A stretch of DNA of 64,000 nucleotides, from the NCBI GenBank assembly GCA_031428275.1, contig JANPPC010000007.1:1-64000 (forward strand). Reading direction: 5' to 3'. Made by a program: the position numbers and the translations under genes. This DNA comes from Pseudobdellovibrio sp031428275. GTDB taxonomy: Bacteria; Bdellovibrionota; Bdellovibrionia; Bdellovibrionales; Bdellovibrionaceae. The stretch's first letter is position 1. Every line of letters starts with the position of its first letter. Below are positions 42,475 through 52,436 of the stretch, one piece after another. A model generated the notes under the pieces. That model had not been told where the DNA came from and ran no database searches. It worked only from the letters and a program-made list of their open reading frames with translations.

Positions 42475-44678
42475 GCTCACAAACTGCGAATCAGACAAGC
42501 GAACAAAATTTCGAACAAAAATTAAAAACCTATCGGCTTAGTCACGACGAGTATAGGTTAATGACTTCGCTTTTAGCGCGTGATCCGCATCCGATTGAAT
42601 GGGCTTTGTTTTCGGCTTTATGGAGCGAGCACTGTAGTTACAAATCTTCAAAAATTCACTTACGAAAATTTTCGTATCGTAATGAAAAGACTCCGGATAT
42701 GGACGGCGAAAATGCCGGGGTAGTGGATTTAGGTTTCGGCGAAAAAATCGCCTTTAAAATGGAAAGTCATAATCACCCTAGTTTTATTGAGCCCGTGCAG
42801 GGTGCGGCGACGGGTGTCGGTGGAATTTTACGCGATATATTTACGATGGGTGCTCGGCCCATTATGTCGGCTAATTTTTTGTGTTTTGGTGAAGTTGAAG
42901 CGCCGCGAATGAAAGAACTGATGCGCGGCGTGGTTAAGGGTATTTCATCATATGGAAACTGCGTGGGTGTTCCGACCGTGACCGGACAGACGAATATACA
43001 TGCTCGGTTTAATAAAAATATTTTAGTGAACGCATTAAGCGTCGGTTATTTCGGGCCCGGTCAAAAAATGGCTTTATCTAAGGCCGCTGGCCCGGGAAAT
43101 CTAGTCGTTTACGTGGGTGCAAAAACTGGCCGAGACGGGGTGCACGGGGCTTCGATGGCTTCAGAATCTTTTGACGAAAATTCAGAAAGTAAGCGCCCGA
43201 ATGTGCAGATTGGCGATCCGTTTTTTGAAAAACTATTAATCGAAGCTTGCCTAGAGGTACTAGAAAAGGAGTACGTCGTTGCCATGCAAGATATGGGAGC
43301 GGCCGGCTTAACCAGTTCAAGTTTTGAAATGGCATCACGCGGTGGAGTCGGGCTCGTGATCGACCTAAAAAAGGTACCGCTGCGTGATTCTTCGATGAGT
43401 GCCGAAGATATTTTGTTATCCGAAAGCCAAGAGCGAATGCTTTTAGTTTGCGAGCCAATAAATTTCGAAAAACTTCAGGCGACGTTTAAAAAATGGGGGC
43501 TAGATGCCGCCGTGTTGGGTGAAGTACAAAAAGAACGAAAAATAAAGTTGATGTGGGGCCCAGAAACTTTAACAAATATCGATCCAGACCTGATCGTTGA
43601 AAAAGCGCCTCGTTACGACAGAGCTTTTTCTAAATGGGCCTATCCGAATCGCACTGATTATTTAAAGGCCCCAGTCAATTTTGACCCTAAAAAATGGATT
43701 GCAGAATCACTGCAAAAGTTAACTCTGAATCAGGCGCACTGGATTCATAATCAGTATGATCAGCGTGTCGGCGCACGTACGGCAAAGGCCTGCGAAAGTT
43801 CAGTGGCCTTTGTAAAGCTAGATCACTCAGGTCGCGGTTTAGGATTAGTTGTGGGATGCCGCCCTGAAGTTATGCTGATGGACGCAGAAATTGGTGCTCT
43901 TGATGCTGTCTATTACCCGGCGTTACAACTAGCCTTGAAGGGTGCCGAGGCCTTAGCGATCACCGACTGTTTGAATTACGGTAATCCGCAAAAAGTCGAA
44001 CTGATGAGTGAATTTGTAGCTAGTGTTGATGCTATCGCTAAAGCAAGTCACGAAATCGATGCGCCGGTCATCAGCGGCAATGTTAGTTTTTATAATGAAA
44101 CCTTGGGTGAAAATATTATTTCGACTCCGGCCACGGGTGTCGTGGGTTTACGCGAATCTGTTGAAGATTTAATTTCTGACCAATTCCAAACGGCTTTTCA
44201 AACTTTAATCTTGGTGCAAATGAATTGGGTTGAATCTTGGGTGCATGTATTGAATTCAGAAAACACAATTTCTAAGTTTAAACAAAACGCCGCCGCCGAT
44301 GTGCCGCAGTTTATTAAAAAATGCCTAAAGCTTGAGAGTGCGATTAATAAACAAGGTTTAAATGTGGGTTCAATCAAAGCTGTGGGTCTAGGCGGGATCG
44401 GAACGACCTGCCTTAAGATGACGACCGATGAAATTGGCTTTGATTTAAGCTTCGAACAGGCCAATCAGACGACTGATTTATTTAAAGACCAATTTTACGG
44501 TTTTATTATTGCGAGCGAGCAAGGTGACGAAGTTTTCACTTTATTAAATAACCATTTCAAAGGTTTAGCTGTTGAAGTTAAAAAAATTGGTAAAACGACT
44601 GAACAGAAAATTAAATTCAGTGCTGATACTGAAATCGACTTCAAAGAATTTCGCTCGAACTTTGTAAAGGGTCTATAG
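42471..44678 (+). CDS. purL: FGAM synthetase large subunit PurL (short form)
   Basis: ATP-dependent amination of FGAR. ALWSEHCSYKSSK, ESHNHPSFIEP, ATGVGGILRDIFTMGARP and MQDMGAAGLTSSSFEMA are family motifs, and a second AIRS-like half follows. 735 residues is the small PurL that needs PurS and PurQ, which lie directly upstream. purF follows three bases on. Confidence 0.97.
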   Translation: MSSQTANQTSEQNFEQKLKTYRLSHDEYRLMTSLLARDPHPIEWALFSALWSEHCSYKSSKIHLRKFSYRNEKTPDMDGENAGVVDLGFGEKIAFKMESHNHPSFIEPVQGAATGVGGILRDIFTMGARPIMSANFLCFGEVEAPRMKELMRGVVKGISSYGNCVGVPTVTGQTNIHARFNKNILVNALSVGYFGPGQKMALSKAAGPGNLVVYVGAKTGRDGVHGASMASESFDENSESKRPNVQIGDPFFEKLLIEACLEVLEKEYVVAMQDMGAAGLTSSSFEMASRGGVGLVIDLKKVPLRDSSMSAEDILLSESQERMLLVCEPINFEKLQATFKKWGLDAAVLGEVQKERKIKLMWGPETLTNIDPDLIVEKAPRYDRAFSKWAYPNRTDYLKAPVNFDPKKWIAESLQKLTLNQAHWIHNQYDQRVGARTAKACESSVAFVKLDHSGRGLGLVVGCRPEVMLMDAEIGALDAVYYPALQLALKGAEALAITDCLNYGNPQKVELMSEFVASVDAIAKASHEIDAPVISGNVSFYNETLGENIISTPATGVVGLRESVEDLISDQFQTAFQTLILVQMNWVESWVHVLNSENTISKFKQNAAADVPQFIKKCLKLESAINKQGLNVGSIKAVGLGGIGTTCLKMTTDEIGFDLSFEQANQTTDLFKDQFYGFIIASEQGDEVFTLLNNHFKGLAVEVKKIGKTTEQKIKFSADTEIDFKEFRSNFVKGL

Positions 44679-44681
44679 AAA

Positions 44682-46145
44682 ATGACAAAAAATTCTTGGA
44701 AAGATGAATGCGGCGTTTTCGGAATCTGGAATCATCCCGAAGCGGCTAAGTTAACTTACCTAGGTCTGTATGCTCTTCAGCATCGTGGTCAAGAGTCGGC
44801 GGGTATTGTAACGCTTGATACTTCAGACGCTCAGCAATTGCACCGTGTTCACAAGGGTTTAGGTTTAGTACCTGATGTTTTTAATGAAGCAATTTTGAAT
44901 AAGCTTCCGGGCAGTGCTGCGATTGGCCACGTTCGTTATGCCACGACCGGCGGTAATTTAATCGCGAATGCGCAGCCTTTAACTTCGAACTTACTGAGCG
45001 GCCCGCTCGCTGTTGCGCATAATGGAAATATTGTTAATAGTTCGATTTTACGTGAAGCCCTTCAGCGTGAAGGGGCCATTTTTCAGGGTACGAATGATAC
45101 CGAAATTCTACTGCATCTGTTGGCGAAAAACCCTTCAAATCACTTGGTATCAGCATTAAAAGAAAGTTTAAAAGATATCGTCGGAGCTTACAGCTTAGTT
45201 GTACTTGCACACGATCGAATGATTGCGGCTCGTGATCCGCTTGGGTTTCGTCCGCTGGTTCTGGGGCTTATCAAATCATCAAAAGGCGACAGTTACGTCG
45301 TAGCTAGTGAAACCTGTGCACTTGATTTAATCGGTGCACAGTTTATTCGTGAAATCGAACCGGGTGAAATTCTAGAAATTTCTTCCGAAGGCATGCTTAG
45401 TCAAAAGCTACCAGCTATCTTGTCGACGACTGAAAAATCTGAACCGCGTAAGGCGGCGCAATGCGTGTTTGAGCATGTTTACTTTGCTAGACCTGATTCG
45501 GTGGTATTCGGAAAATCCGTCTATAATTCACGTAAAAAATTTGGTGAACAGTTAGCAGAAGAGTCGCCGGTTGATGCCGATATCGTGATACCGGTGCCCG
45601 ATAGCGGAGTACCTTCTGCCATTGGATATTCGCAAAAAAGTGGAATTCCGTTCGAATTCGGAATCATTCGTAACCACTACATCGGAAGAACTTTTATTCA
45701 GCCCGGTCAATCCGTTCGAGACATCGGAGTTAAAATTAAACTAAATCCGCAACCCGAGGTTTTGAAAGGCAAAAGAGTCATTGTGATAGATGATTCTTTG
45801 GTTCGTGGAACCACCAGCCAAAATATTATTAACCTGATCAGACAAGCGGGAGCAAAAGAGGTTCACTTACGAATTGCCTCGCCGCCGACGACCGGCCCTT
45901 GTTACTACGGCGTTGATACCCCGCAGAAAAGTCAGCTGATTGCCTCACACCAAAGTTTAGAAAGCATACGGCAGTTCATCGGCGCCGATTCTTTAGCCTA
46001 CTTAAGTGATGCCGGTATGTGGAAGGCACTTAAAAGTGGTCCTGAAACTTTTTGCGCGGCTTGTTTTAACGGTGATTATCCGACAAGCTTAAAGGGTGTC
46101 GAACCTAAAAAAACCATCCAAGCCAGCGCGTCGAAAAGTATCTAA
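44682..46145 (+). CDS. purF: amidophosphoribosyltransferase
   Basis: First committed purine step, PRPP plus glutamine. After a nine-residue propeptide, Cys10 (ECGVFG) is the N-terminal nucleophile. GLYALQHRGQESAGI follows, and the PRPP loop is IVIDDSLVRGTT. The propeptide and late Cys pair (FCAACFNGDYP) match the B. subtilis class that carries a 4Fe-4S cluster. 487 residues is normal. The last 50 bp overlap the annotated start of the LD-carboxypeptidase gene. Confidence 0.96.
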   Translation: MTKNSWKDECGVFGIWNHPEAAKLTYLGLYALQHRGQESAGIVTLDTSDAQQLHRVHKGLGLVPDVFNEAILNKLPGSAAIGHVRYATTGGNLIANAQPLTSNLLSGPLAVAHNGNIVNSSILREALQREGAIFQGTNDTEILLHLLAKNPSNHLVSALKESLKDIVGAYSLVVLAHDRMIAARDPLGFRPLVLGLIKSSKGDSYVVASETCALDLIGAQFIREIEPGEILEISSEGMLSQKLPAILSTTEKSEPRKAAQCVFEHVYFARPDSVVFGKSVYNSRKKFGEQLAEESPVDADIVIPVPDSGVPSAIGYSQKSGIPFEFGIIRNHYIGRTFIQPGQSVRDIGVKIKLNPQPEVLKGKRVIVIDDSLVRGTTSQNIINLIRQAGAKEVHLRIASPPTTGPCYYGVDTPQKSQLIASHQSLESIRQFIGADSLAYLSDAGMWKALKSGPETFCAACFNGDYPTSLKGVEPKKTIQASASKSI

Positions 46146-47103
46146 CTTAAAAAAAGTACAAAAAGTCGGTCTATGGCCTTTGCAAAAAGGCGATGTCATC
46201 GAAATCATTGCGCCCGGATCTTCGGCGCCAATTGAAGATCTTCAGCAGGGAATCTCGGTATTAAAAAGCTGGGGTTACAATGTTAAAGTAAGCCCTGATT
46301 TATTGAAACCTGAAATGTACTTGTCGAACACAGATCGATACCGTTTTGAATCTTTTAAATCTGCAATGACTAATAAAGAATCAAAAGCGGTTTGGTGTTT
46401 TCGCGGCGGTTACGGAGCGATTCGCTTATTGCCTTTCATAGAAAAAATGAAAGTGCCTGCGCAAAAAAAGCTTTTGATTGGTTTTAGCGACATAACTTCG
46501 TTGCATGCGGTGATTAATCAAAAGTGGCAGTGGCCTAGTTTGCATGCTTCCCTTGTGGGTCAATTACGACCGGGACGTTTAAGCGCCGAAGACGTGCGCG
46601 AGCTAAAAGAAAGCTTACTGAACTCCGAATACGCGACTCATTTCACAAAGCTAGAAGCCATAAATACGACAGCTCAAAAGAAGAAAATAATTAATTCTAA
46701 AGTGGTGGGCGGTAATTTAGTGGTTTTGTGTTCAACTTTAGGTACGCCCTCACAAATTAAAGCCAAAAATAAAATTCTATTCCTAGAAGAAACGGGCGAA
46801 CGTGGCTACCGGGTTGACCGCTGTTTACAACAGCTTCAGCAAGCGGGGGTATTTGCTGAAGCTGCAGCGGTTGTGCTAGGTGATTTTATCAAGGGTGAAG
46901 AGGCTGGCGGTAAAGATATGGTGCCGGCAACGCTTGAAAATTTTTTTCGAGATTTTAAAATTCCGGTATTGAGTGGGGTTGAAGCGGGTCATGCTGAAGT
47001 ACAAAGGCCCCTCTTTTTTAATACGCGCACCGTGCTAACTTGTGGGGAAGCTCCTCAGATGTTAGTGTATTCAGATTATGAAATACACAAGCCAAGAAAA
47101 TAA
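46096..47103 (+). CDS. ldcA: LD-carboxypeptidase (S66 family, LdcA-like)
   Basis: Removes the terminal D-Ala from tetrapeptides during peptidoglycan recycling. Nucleophile Ser in GFSDITSLHA, the Glu in FLEETGERGYRVDRCL, and the His in VEAGHAEVQRP make up the S66 triad; FRGGYGAIRLL is also typical. It has a 25-residue basic N-terminal tail with no signal peptide, so it is cytoplasmic. The GTG start lies 50 bp inside purF; later starts would trim the tail. A near-repeat of GTNTCNAACNTAAAAAAA type occurs at 46096 and 46135. It overlaps the next gene by 26 bp. Confidence 0.9.
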   Translation: MSNLKKPSKPARRKVSNLKKVQKVGLWPLQKGDVIEIIAPGSSAPIEDLQQGISVLKSWGYNVKVSPDLLKPEMYLSNTDRYRFESFKSAMTNKESKAVWCFRGGYGAIRLLPFIEKMKVPAQKKLLIGFSDITSLHAVINQKWQWPSLHASLVGQLRPGRLSAEDVRELKESLLNSEYATHFTKLEAINTTAQKKKIINSKVVGGNLVVLCSTLGTPSQIKAKNKILFLEETGERGYRVDRCLQQLQQAGVFAEAAAVVLGDFIKGEEAGGKDMVPATLENFFRDFKIPVLSGVEAGHAEVQRPLFFNTRTVLTCGEAPQMLVYSDYEIHKPRK

Positions 47104-48136
47104 GCTAATCGACAAAATAAAAGAGGCGATTCACGATGTGACTCCTGGCGTGACGGCGCGAGCTTACTATATGGGCCGGTTAGTTTGCGATATCAGTGTG
47201 GGCCAGACCTATCCATATTATGACTTAGCTTCGATGACGAAAGTTATTTTTACCCAGCAAGCGATGATGGAGGCTTTTGATCAGGGCCGTTGGCACTTAG
47301 AAACCAAAGTAAAAGATATTTTACCAGACTTTAAGCACGAGGGGGTTTTGATTGCTGAATTATTAACTCACACATCGGGCCTTGAGTGGTGGTTACCTTT
47401 TTATCAAACGATCGAAGTCGAAAAAACGTGGCAGCAAAAGCGTTCTTGGATTTACGATCAGATTAATAATTCAAAAATAAATAAAACCGATAAAGCGGTT
47501 TATTCAGATTTAAACGCCATTCTTTTAGGTTTTATTTTAGAAAAGCTGAATGAAAAAAATATTTATGATGTTTGGTTAGCTCTTAAAGAAAAGTATTATC
47601 CAGCAACGACCCTTGATTTTCACCTCGAAAATAAAACGAAGCTGCCATTACAGCAGTTTGCTCCGACCGAGGACTGCGCATGGAGAAAACGAATCATGCG
47701 CGGTGAGGTGCACGATGAAAATACTTTTAGCTTCGGTGGTATATCCACTCATTCGGGCTTATTTGGTAGTATCGAAGACGTATCGGCTTTTGGCTTAACC
47801 GTTCGATCGCAGCTGCAAGGTATTGCTCGCTACAGCGTTCGCCAAAAAACGGCGCAGCTATTCGCTACACGCGCCTTACCAGTCGAGGTCGGTGATTGGG
47901 CCATGGGTTATATGATGCCTTCGAATGAAAACCCAAGCTGTGGCCCTCATTTCTCTGTTTTATCAATCGGTCATACGGGTTTTACTGGAACTTCGTTTTG
48001 GTACGATCCGCGTAATGATTTACTCGTTTTGATTTTAAGTAACCGCGTTCACTACGGCCGTGATAACCAAGGTTTTAAAGCTTTACGCCCTAAGATTCAC
48101 AGCTGGATTTTTGAAACTTTAAAAAGGACTGTTTAA
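47078..48136 (+). CDS. class C beta-lactamase-like serine hydrolase
   Basis: 352 residues. The S-x-x-K motif is S52-M-T-K55 in YDLASMTKVIF, and YSDLN serves as the Y-x-x box. LLTHTSGLEWW and GHTGFTGTSFWYDP are typical of the PF00144 family, which includes esterases, D-aminopeptidases and carboxypeptidases as well as beta-lactamases. No signal peptide is visible, so a cytoplasmic hydrolase is likely. It sits between an LD-carboxypeptidase and mpl, which points to muropeptide processing. It overlaps the previous gene by 26 bp and is one base before mpl. Confidence 0.85.
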   Translation: MKYTSQENKLIDKIKEAIHDVTPGVTARAYYMGRLVCDISVGQTYPYYDLASMTKVIFTQQAMMEAFDQGRWHLETKVKDILPDFKHEGVLIAELLTHTSGLEWWLPFYQTIEVEKTWQQKRSWIYDQINNSKINKTDKAVYSDLNAILLGFILEKLNEKNIYDVWLALKEKYYPATTLDFHLENKTKLPLQQFAPTEDCAWRKRIMRGEVHDENTFSFGGISTHSGLFGSIEDVSAFGLTVRSQLQGIARYSVRQKTAQLFATRALPVEVGDWAMGYMMPSNENPSCGPHFSVLSIGHTGFTGTSFWYDPRNDLLVLILSNRVHYGRDNQGFKALRPKIHSWIFETLKRTV

Positions 48137-48137
48137 A

Positions 48138-49574
48138 ATGCCCCAAGCCTCGATAAAAAATTTACCCCAAAAAAGTCACGTTCATTTAATGGGGATCTGT
48201 GGAACAGCCATGGCCTCGCTAGCGGGTTTATTAAAAGATCGGGGCTATCATGTCACCGGCAGTGATTCAAATCCGTACCCGCCGATGTCGACGCAATTAG
48301 AAAGCTTAGGCATTCAAATCCAAAAACCTTACCGTAAAGAAAATCTAAATCCAAAACCCGACTTCGTCATCGTCGGTAATGTGATCTCAGCCAGTAATGA
48401 AGAGGCGCAAGAGATGGTGAACTTAGGTTTACCATACTGTTCATTACCGCAAGCCATGGGTGATGTGATTATCGCGCACCGTGATTCATTCGTAGTCTCT
48501 GGTACGCATGGTAAAACAACGACGACTTCGCTGATGAGCTGGGTCGCAGAAGAATGCGGACTAAAGCCTGGTTTTCTAATTGGGGGGATTCCAAAAAACT
48601 TTTCCCAAAGTTTCAGAAACCCAGCTGCCAATACTTTTATAATCGAGGGCGATGAATACGATACGGCTTACTTCGATAAAGTGCCGAAGTTTATTCACTA
48701 CAAACCAAAAAACGTTATTTTAACCTCGGTTGAATTTGATCACGCCGATATCTATAAAGACTTCGATGCGGTCAAGGCGGCCTTTTACACTTTAATGAAA
48801 TTGATTCCCGTTGATGGCGCCCTGGTTTATTGGGGCGACGACGAAAACGTTAAACAGATTGCTAAAACTTCAAACGCAAAAAATAATTTTTCTTACGGTC
48901 TTAAAGAAGGAAATGATTTTCACACAAAAATTCATGATCAAACCGAAGGTTTCAGCAACTTCACGGTTTACTTTAAAGGCGAAAAGATTGCTGATTTTAA
49001 AACACAAATGACGGGTTCGTATAATTTATTAAACGCCACGGCCGTGATCGCGCAATGTGTGATTCAAAAATGGCCGCTAGCGAAAGTTATCAAAGCTTTA
49101 GAAACCTTCTCAGGAGTAAAGCGGCGTCAAGAAATCTTGGGCGAGCCCGGCGGAGTTCTATTGATCGAAGATTTTGCTCATCATCCAACGGCCGTTAAAG
49201 AAACCGTAAAAGCTATTCAGTCGAAATATAAAAATCGAAAGATATTTTCGGTTTTTGAACCTCGATCAGCGACTTCTCGGCGTAAAGTTTTTCAAAAAGA
49301 TTACGTAGAAGCCTTTAAAGAGGCTCACGAAATATTAATTGCTGAAGCTTTCGATCAAGGTAAAATTACCGAGACTGATCGGTTCTCATCGGACGAATTA
49401 ATCGCCGATCTTGTGCACTTGAAAAAATCAGCGAAACTGTTTAAAAACGCCGATGAAATCGTAAAAGACCTGACCGCGCGCACTCAAAAAGGCGATGTCA
49501 TCTTAATCATGAGTAACGGCGGTTTCGACGGAATTTATCAAAAGTTAATTAGTAGCTTAGAGGCCCGGGTCTAA
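48138..49574 (+). CDS. mpl: UDP-MurNAc:tripeptide ligase Mpl
   Basis: Attaches recycled L-Ala-D-Glu-meso-Dap tripeptide to UDP-MurNAc. HLMGICGTAMASLAGLLKDR and GYHVTGSDSNPYPP mark the N domain, GTHGKTTTTSL is the ATP loop, IIEGDEYDTAYFD is the Mpl-specific segment, and FAHHPTAVKET lies in the C domain. 478 residues is normal. AAAGGA precedes the ATG. As last gene of the purine-recycling transcript it would reuse peptide freed by the two genes before it. Confidence 0.96.
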   Translation: MPQASIKNLPQKSHVHLMGICGTAMASLAGLLKDRGYHVTGSDSNPYPPMSTQLESLGIQIQKPYRKENLNPKPDFVIVGNVISASNEEAQEMVNLGLPYCSLPQAMGDVIIAHRDSFVVSGTHGKTTTTSLMSWVAEECGLKPGFLIGGIPKNFSQSFRNPAANTFIIEGDEYDTAYFDKVPKFIHYKPKNVILTSVEFDHADIYKDFDAVKAAFYTLMKLIPVDGALVYWGDDENVKQIAKTSNAKNNFSYGLKEGNDFHTKIHDQTEGFSNFTVYFKGEKIADFKTQMTGSYNLLNATAVIAQCVIQKWPLAKVIKALETFSGVKRRQEILGEPGGVLLIEDFAHHPTAVKETVKAIQSKYKNRKIFSVFEPRSATSRRKVFQKDYVEAFKEAHEILIAEAFDQGKITETDRFSSDELIADLVHLKKSAKLFKNADEIVKDLTARTQKGDVILIMSNGGFDGIYQKLISSLEARV

Positions 49575-49711
49575 TAAGGGCTCGTGCACTGAGCGCGTGT
49601 CTGGGCTTTATTTGCTAATTGGCTAAGCATAGGTTGATAAGAGCGACGTGTTAAAGTTGTCGTAAATCGTTATCTATTTGAAACACCGGCCCTCTAAAAA
49701 TACAACATAGC

Positions 49712-52210
49712 ATGGCAAAAAAAGCGGGCGAGTTGACTCCTCTCATGAAGCAATACTGGGAAATTAAAACTCTTCATCAAGATAAGATTTTATTCTTTCG
49801 GATGGGTGATTTTTACGAGATCTTTTATGATGATGCGGTTAAAGCTTCACCTCTTTTAGGTATTACCCTCACTCAGCGAAATAAAAAATCTGAAGATCAA
49901 ACTCCAATGTGTGGGTTTCCGCATCACTCGGCCGCGGGGTACATCAATAAACTTTTAGCATCGGGTCTTAAAGTGGCGATCTGCGATCAAATCGAAGATC
50001 CGGCTTTGGCGAAAGGTTTGGTTAAGCGCGCGATCACGCGCATTTTAACGCCGGGTATGGTTTACGATAGTGAAACTTTAGATCAAACGAAGGCACACTA
50101 TCTTTGTAGTATTGATACCGAATCAATTAGTTTTGTCGATACGACGACCGGTGAATGCTTTTACTTTAAGACCACAAGTCTTACCGATAAAATTAAATTG
50201 CTCGATGTGTTGCCGGTGGCGGAAGTCGTTGTTACCGAAAAAGAATCTGAGTGGGTTAAAAATTTAGAACAGAATTCTGGTTTAGTTATTTCGAAACATA
50301 ATAATTCTAATGCAAAGTCTTCCAGTGAACTTTTACTCAGTTATATTAAAGAACTATCAAACCAAGAACTTTTACAAATTCTAAGACCATTTGAAGAGCG
50401 CGATTTTGAACACCGCTTGCACCTATCGCAAATTACGCTTCGTCATTTAGAAGTATTTGCCAATAACCGTGGTGAAGCGAATGGTTCGTTGTATCAAGCG
50501 ATTAATCGTACGAAGACTTCTTCGGGAGCACGATTATTAAGAACCTGGATGAGCTTTCCCTTACGAAATAAAAAGCAAATTGAAGCTCGTTATAATCAGA
50601 TTCACGAATTTCGTGAACATATGTTTGAACTTAAAAAAGTTCGCGAGACTTTAGGGTTAATGGGAGACATCGAGCGCAGGCTGGGTAAAATCTCGCAACC
50701 CCAGTGTCACGGTCGCGACCTGACGGCATTAGCAGATTCGGCGACGGCCGGATTAGGTTCACTTCAATGGTGCCAAGCATTTTTTAAAATTGAAAATGTC
50801 GAAGCCTTAAAGCGCTCGGCGAGTTTGGCAGAAAAAATTCAAAATAGAATTTCGGAAGAAGCTCCGTTAAGTGTAAAACAAGGCCACGTTATCAAAAAAG
50901 GTTTCTCGGCCGAGCTGGATGAGCTGATTGATTTATCAACCAATGCGCATAGCCTTGTCACGGCCCTTGAGCAGCGCGAAAAAGAGCAGACGGGAATTTC
51001 ATCCCTGAAGGTTCGTTACAATAATGTTTTCGGCTACTATATCGAAATTACCAATTCACATAAAGAAAAGGCTCCGGCGCATTATCAGCGTAAGCAAACT
51101 TTAGCGAATGCTGAAAGATTTTGTACCGATGAACTGATTGAATTAGAGAAAAAGGTATTATCGGCGCAAGTGAAGCGATTTGATTTAGAGTTTTCTTTAT
51201 TCGACGAACTTCGCCGCGAAATTTTAAGTGAAGCTTCGTGCTTACTGACTTTAGCTTCGGTTTGTAGCGAGCTGGATGTGATCACATCTTTAGCTTGGCT
51301 TAGCTTAGAAGAAAGTTACTGTCGTCCGCAAATCACAGACGAGAGAGTTTTATCTTTAGAAGCGTCTCGCCATCCCGTCGTCGAACAATTCGCACGCGGA
51401 CAGTTTACGGCGAATACCGTGAGCCTTCAGAATAAAGAATGTTTATTAATTACGGGCCCCAATATGGCCGGTAAATCAACGCTGATGCGACAAGCGGCAT
51501 TAATCGTCGTGATGGCGCAGATGGGAAGTTATGTTCCCGCAACCAGCGCAAGTCTTCCGATCTATGACGCAATTTTTACGCGCATTGGAGCCAGTGATCA
51601 ATTATCTGAAGGTTTATCAACTTTCATGGTTGAGATGACTGAAACCGCACAGATGTTAAAATCAGCGACTTCGGGAAGTTTATTAATTTTAGATGAAGTA
51701 GGTCGCGGTACAGCCACATTCGACGGAATGTGTTTAGCGCAAGCGATCTTAGAATATATTTTAAATACTTTAGGTAACCACGTGTTCTTTGCGACTCATT
51801 ACCACGAGTTGACGGCGCTAGAAAAAAGTTTTGCGCAAATTAAAAACGCGCACATGAAAGTGATTGATCATAAGGATGGTCAAATTGAATTTTTACATAT
51901 TTTAACCGCGGGATCAGCAGGGCAGAGCTACGGAGTAAAAGTCGCAGAGCTTGCGGGATTGCCAGAGTCAGTGACGGCAAGGGCAGAAAGTCTTTTATCC
52001 AAATTAGAAGCGACGAAGATTGATACGAAAAAAAACCAGGCTTTAGGTGCGCCAATCAGTAAACCGCAACAGCAGATGTCGTTATTTGACCAGGAAGATA
52101 GTAAACGTAAAGAGGCTTTACTGCAGGAACTGATCAAGTTCCCGATTCAGAAATCTTCCCCATTGCAGGCGCTGAATCAGATCGCGCAGTGGCAGGAAAA
52201 ATTAAACTAA
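49712..52210 (+). CDS. mutS: DNA mismatch repair protein MutS
   Basis: Recognises mispairs and small loops. The mispair-binding F-x-E is F34-Y-E36 in GDFYEIFYDD. The ATPase has Walker A TGPNMAGKST near residue 580, LDEVGRGTATFDG as Walker B, and ATHYHELTALE. 832 residues is normal. It stands alone; the 137-bp gap upstream contains no feature I can name. No mutL is in the window. Confidence 0.98.
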   Translation: MAKKAGELTPLMKQYWEIKTLHQDKILFFRMGDFYEIFYDDAVKASPLLGITLTQRNKKSEDQTPMCGFPHHSAAGYINKLLASGLKVAICDQIEDPALAKGLVKRAITRILTPGMVYDSETLDQTKAHYLCSIDTESISFVDTTTGECFYFKTTSLTDKIKLLDVLPVAEVVVTEKESEWVKNLEQNSGLVISKHNNSNAKSSSELLLSYIKELSNQELLQILRPFEERDFEHRLHLSQITLRHLEVFANNRGEANGSLYQAINRTKTSSGARLLRTWMSFPLRNKKQIEARYNQIHEFREHMFELKKVRETLGLMGDIERRLGKISQPQCHGRDLTALADSATAGLGSLQWCQAFFKIENVEALKRSASLAEKIQNRISEEAPLSVKQGHVIKKGFSAELDELIDLSTNAHSLVTALEQREKEQTGISSLKVRYNNVFGYYIEITNSHKEKAPAHYQRKQTLANAERFCTDELIELEKKVLSAQVKRFDLEFSLFDELRREILSEASCLLTLASVCSELDVITSLAWLSLEESYCRPQITDERVLSLEASRHPVVEQFARGQFTANTVSLQNKECLLITGPNMAGKSTLMRQAALIVVMAQMGSYVPATSASLPIYDAIFTRIGASDQLSEGLSTFMVEMTETAQMLKSATSGSLLILDEVGRGTATFDGMCLAQAILEYILNTLGNHVFFATHYHELTALEKSFAQIKNAHMKVIDHKDGQIEFLHILTAGSAGQSYGVKVAELAGLPESVTARAESLLSKLEATKIDTKKNQALGAPISKPQQQMSLFDQEDSKRKEALLQELIKFPIQKSSPLQALNQIAQWQEKLN

Positions 52211-52216
52211 GTTAAC

Positions 52217-52423
52217 TTATTTTTTTGGAGGAGGCGGGTTGTCGTTAAGGCCCGCTTGGTGGCCTACGTGTTCACGCCAGTTGTACTCAGCACCTTTGAT
52301 GATTCTGTTGTTCCAATCATCCCATTTGCGTTTTGGTAGTTTGTGCAGAACTTTACCTTGATCATCGAATATATCGGGATCTTTACCTAACATGAAATCA
52401 GCAAACTTTTTTAATAAACTCAT
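52217..52423 (-). CDS. small hydrophilic protein, unknown function
   Basis: 68 residues, charged and Trp-rich (KRKWDDWNNRIIKGAEYNWREH), ending in a run of Pro and Lys. No signal or membrane segment. It is 13 bp from the next minus-strand gene and six bases from the mutS stop on the other strand. Codon use looks like its neighbours. No family recognised. Confidence 0.6.
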   Translation of the reverse strand: MSLLKKFADFMLGKDPDIFDDQGKVLHKLPKRKWDDWNNRIIKGAEYNWREHVGHQAGLNDNPPPPKK

Positions 52424-52436
52424 ACAAAGAGATTAA

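Noticed and set aside
43078..43458. 126-codon minus-strand ORF in purL
   Set aside because: Antisense to the PurL core; Arg/Leu-rich shadow, no signal or domain.
52209..52227. TAAGTTAACTTA palindrome followed by T-run after mutS
   Set aside because: The stem is short and all A/T-rich, too weak to call a terminator with confidence.
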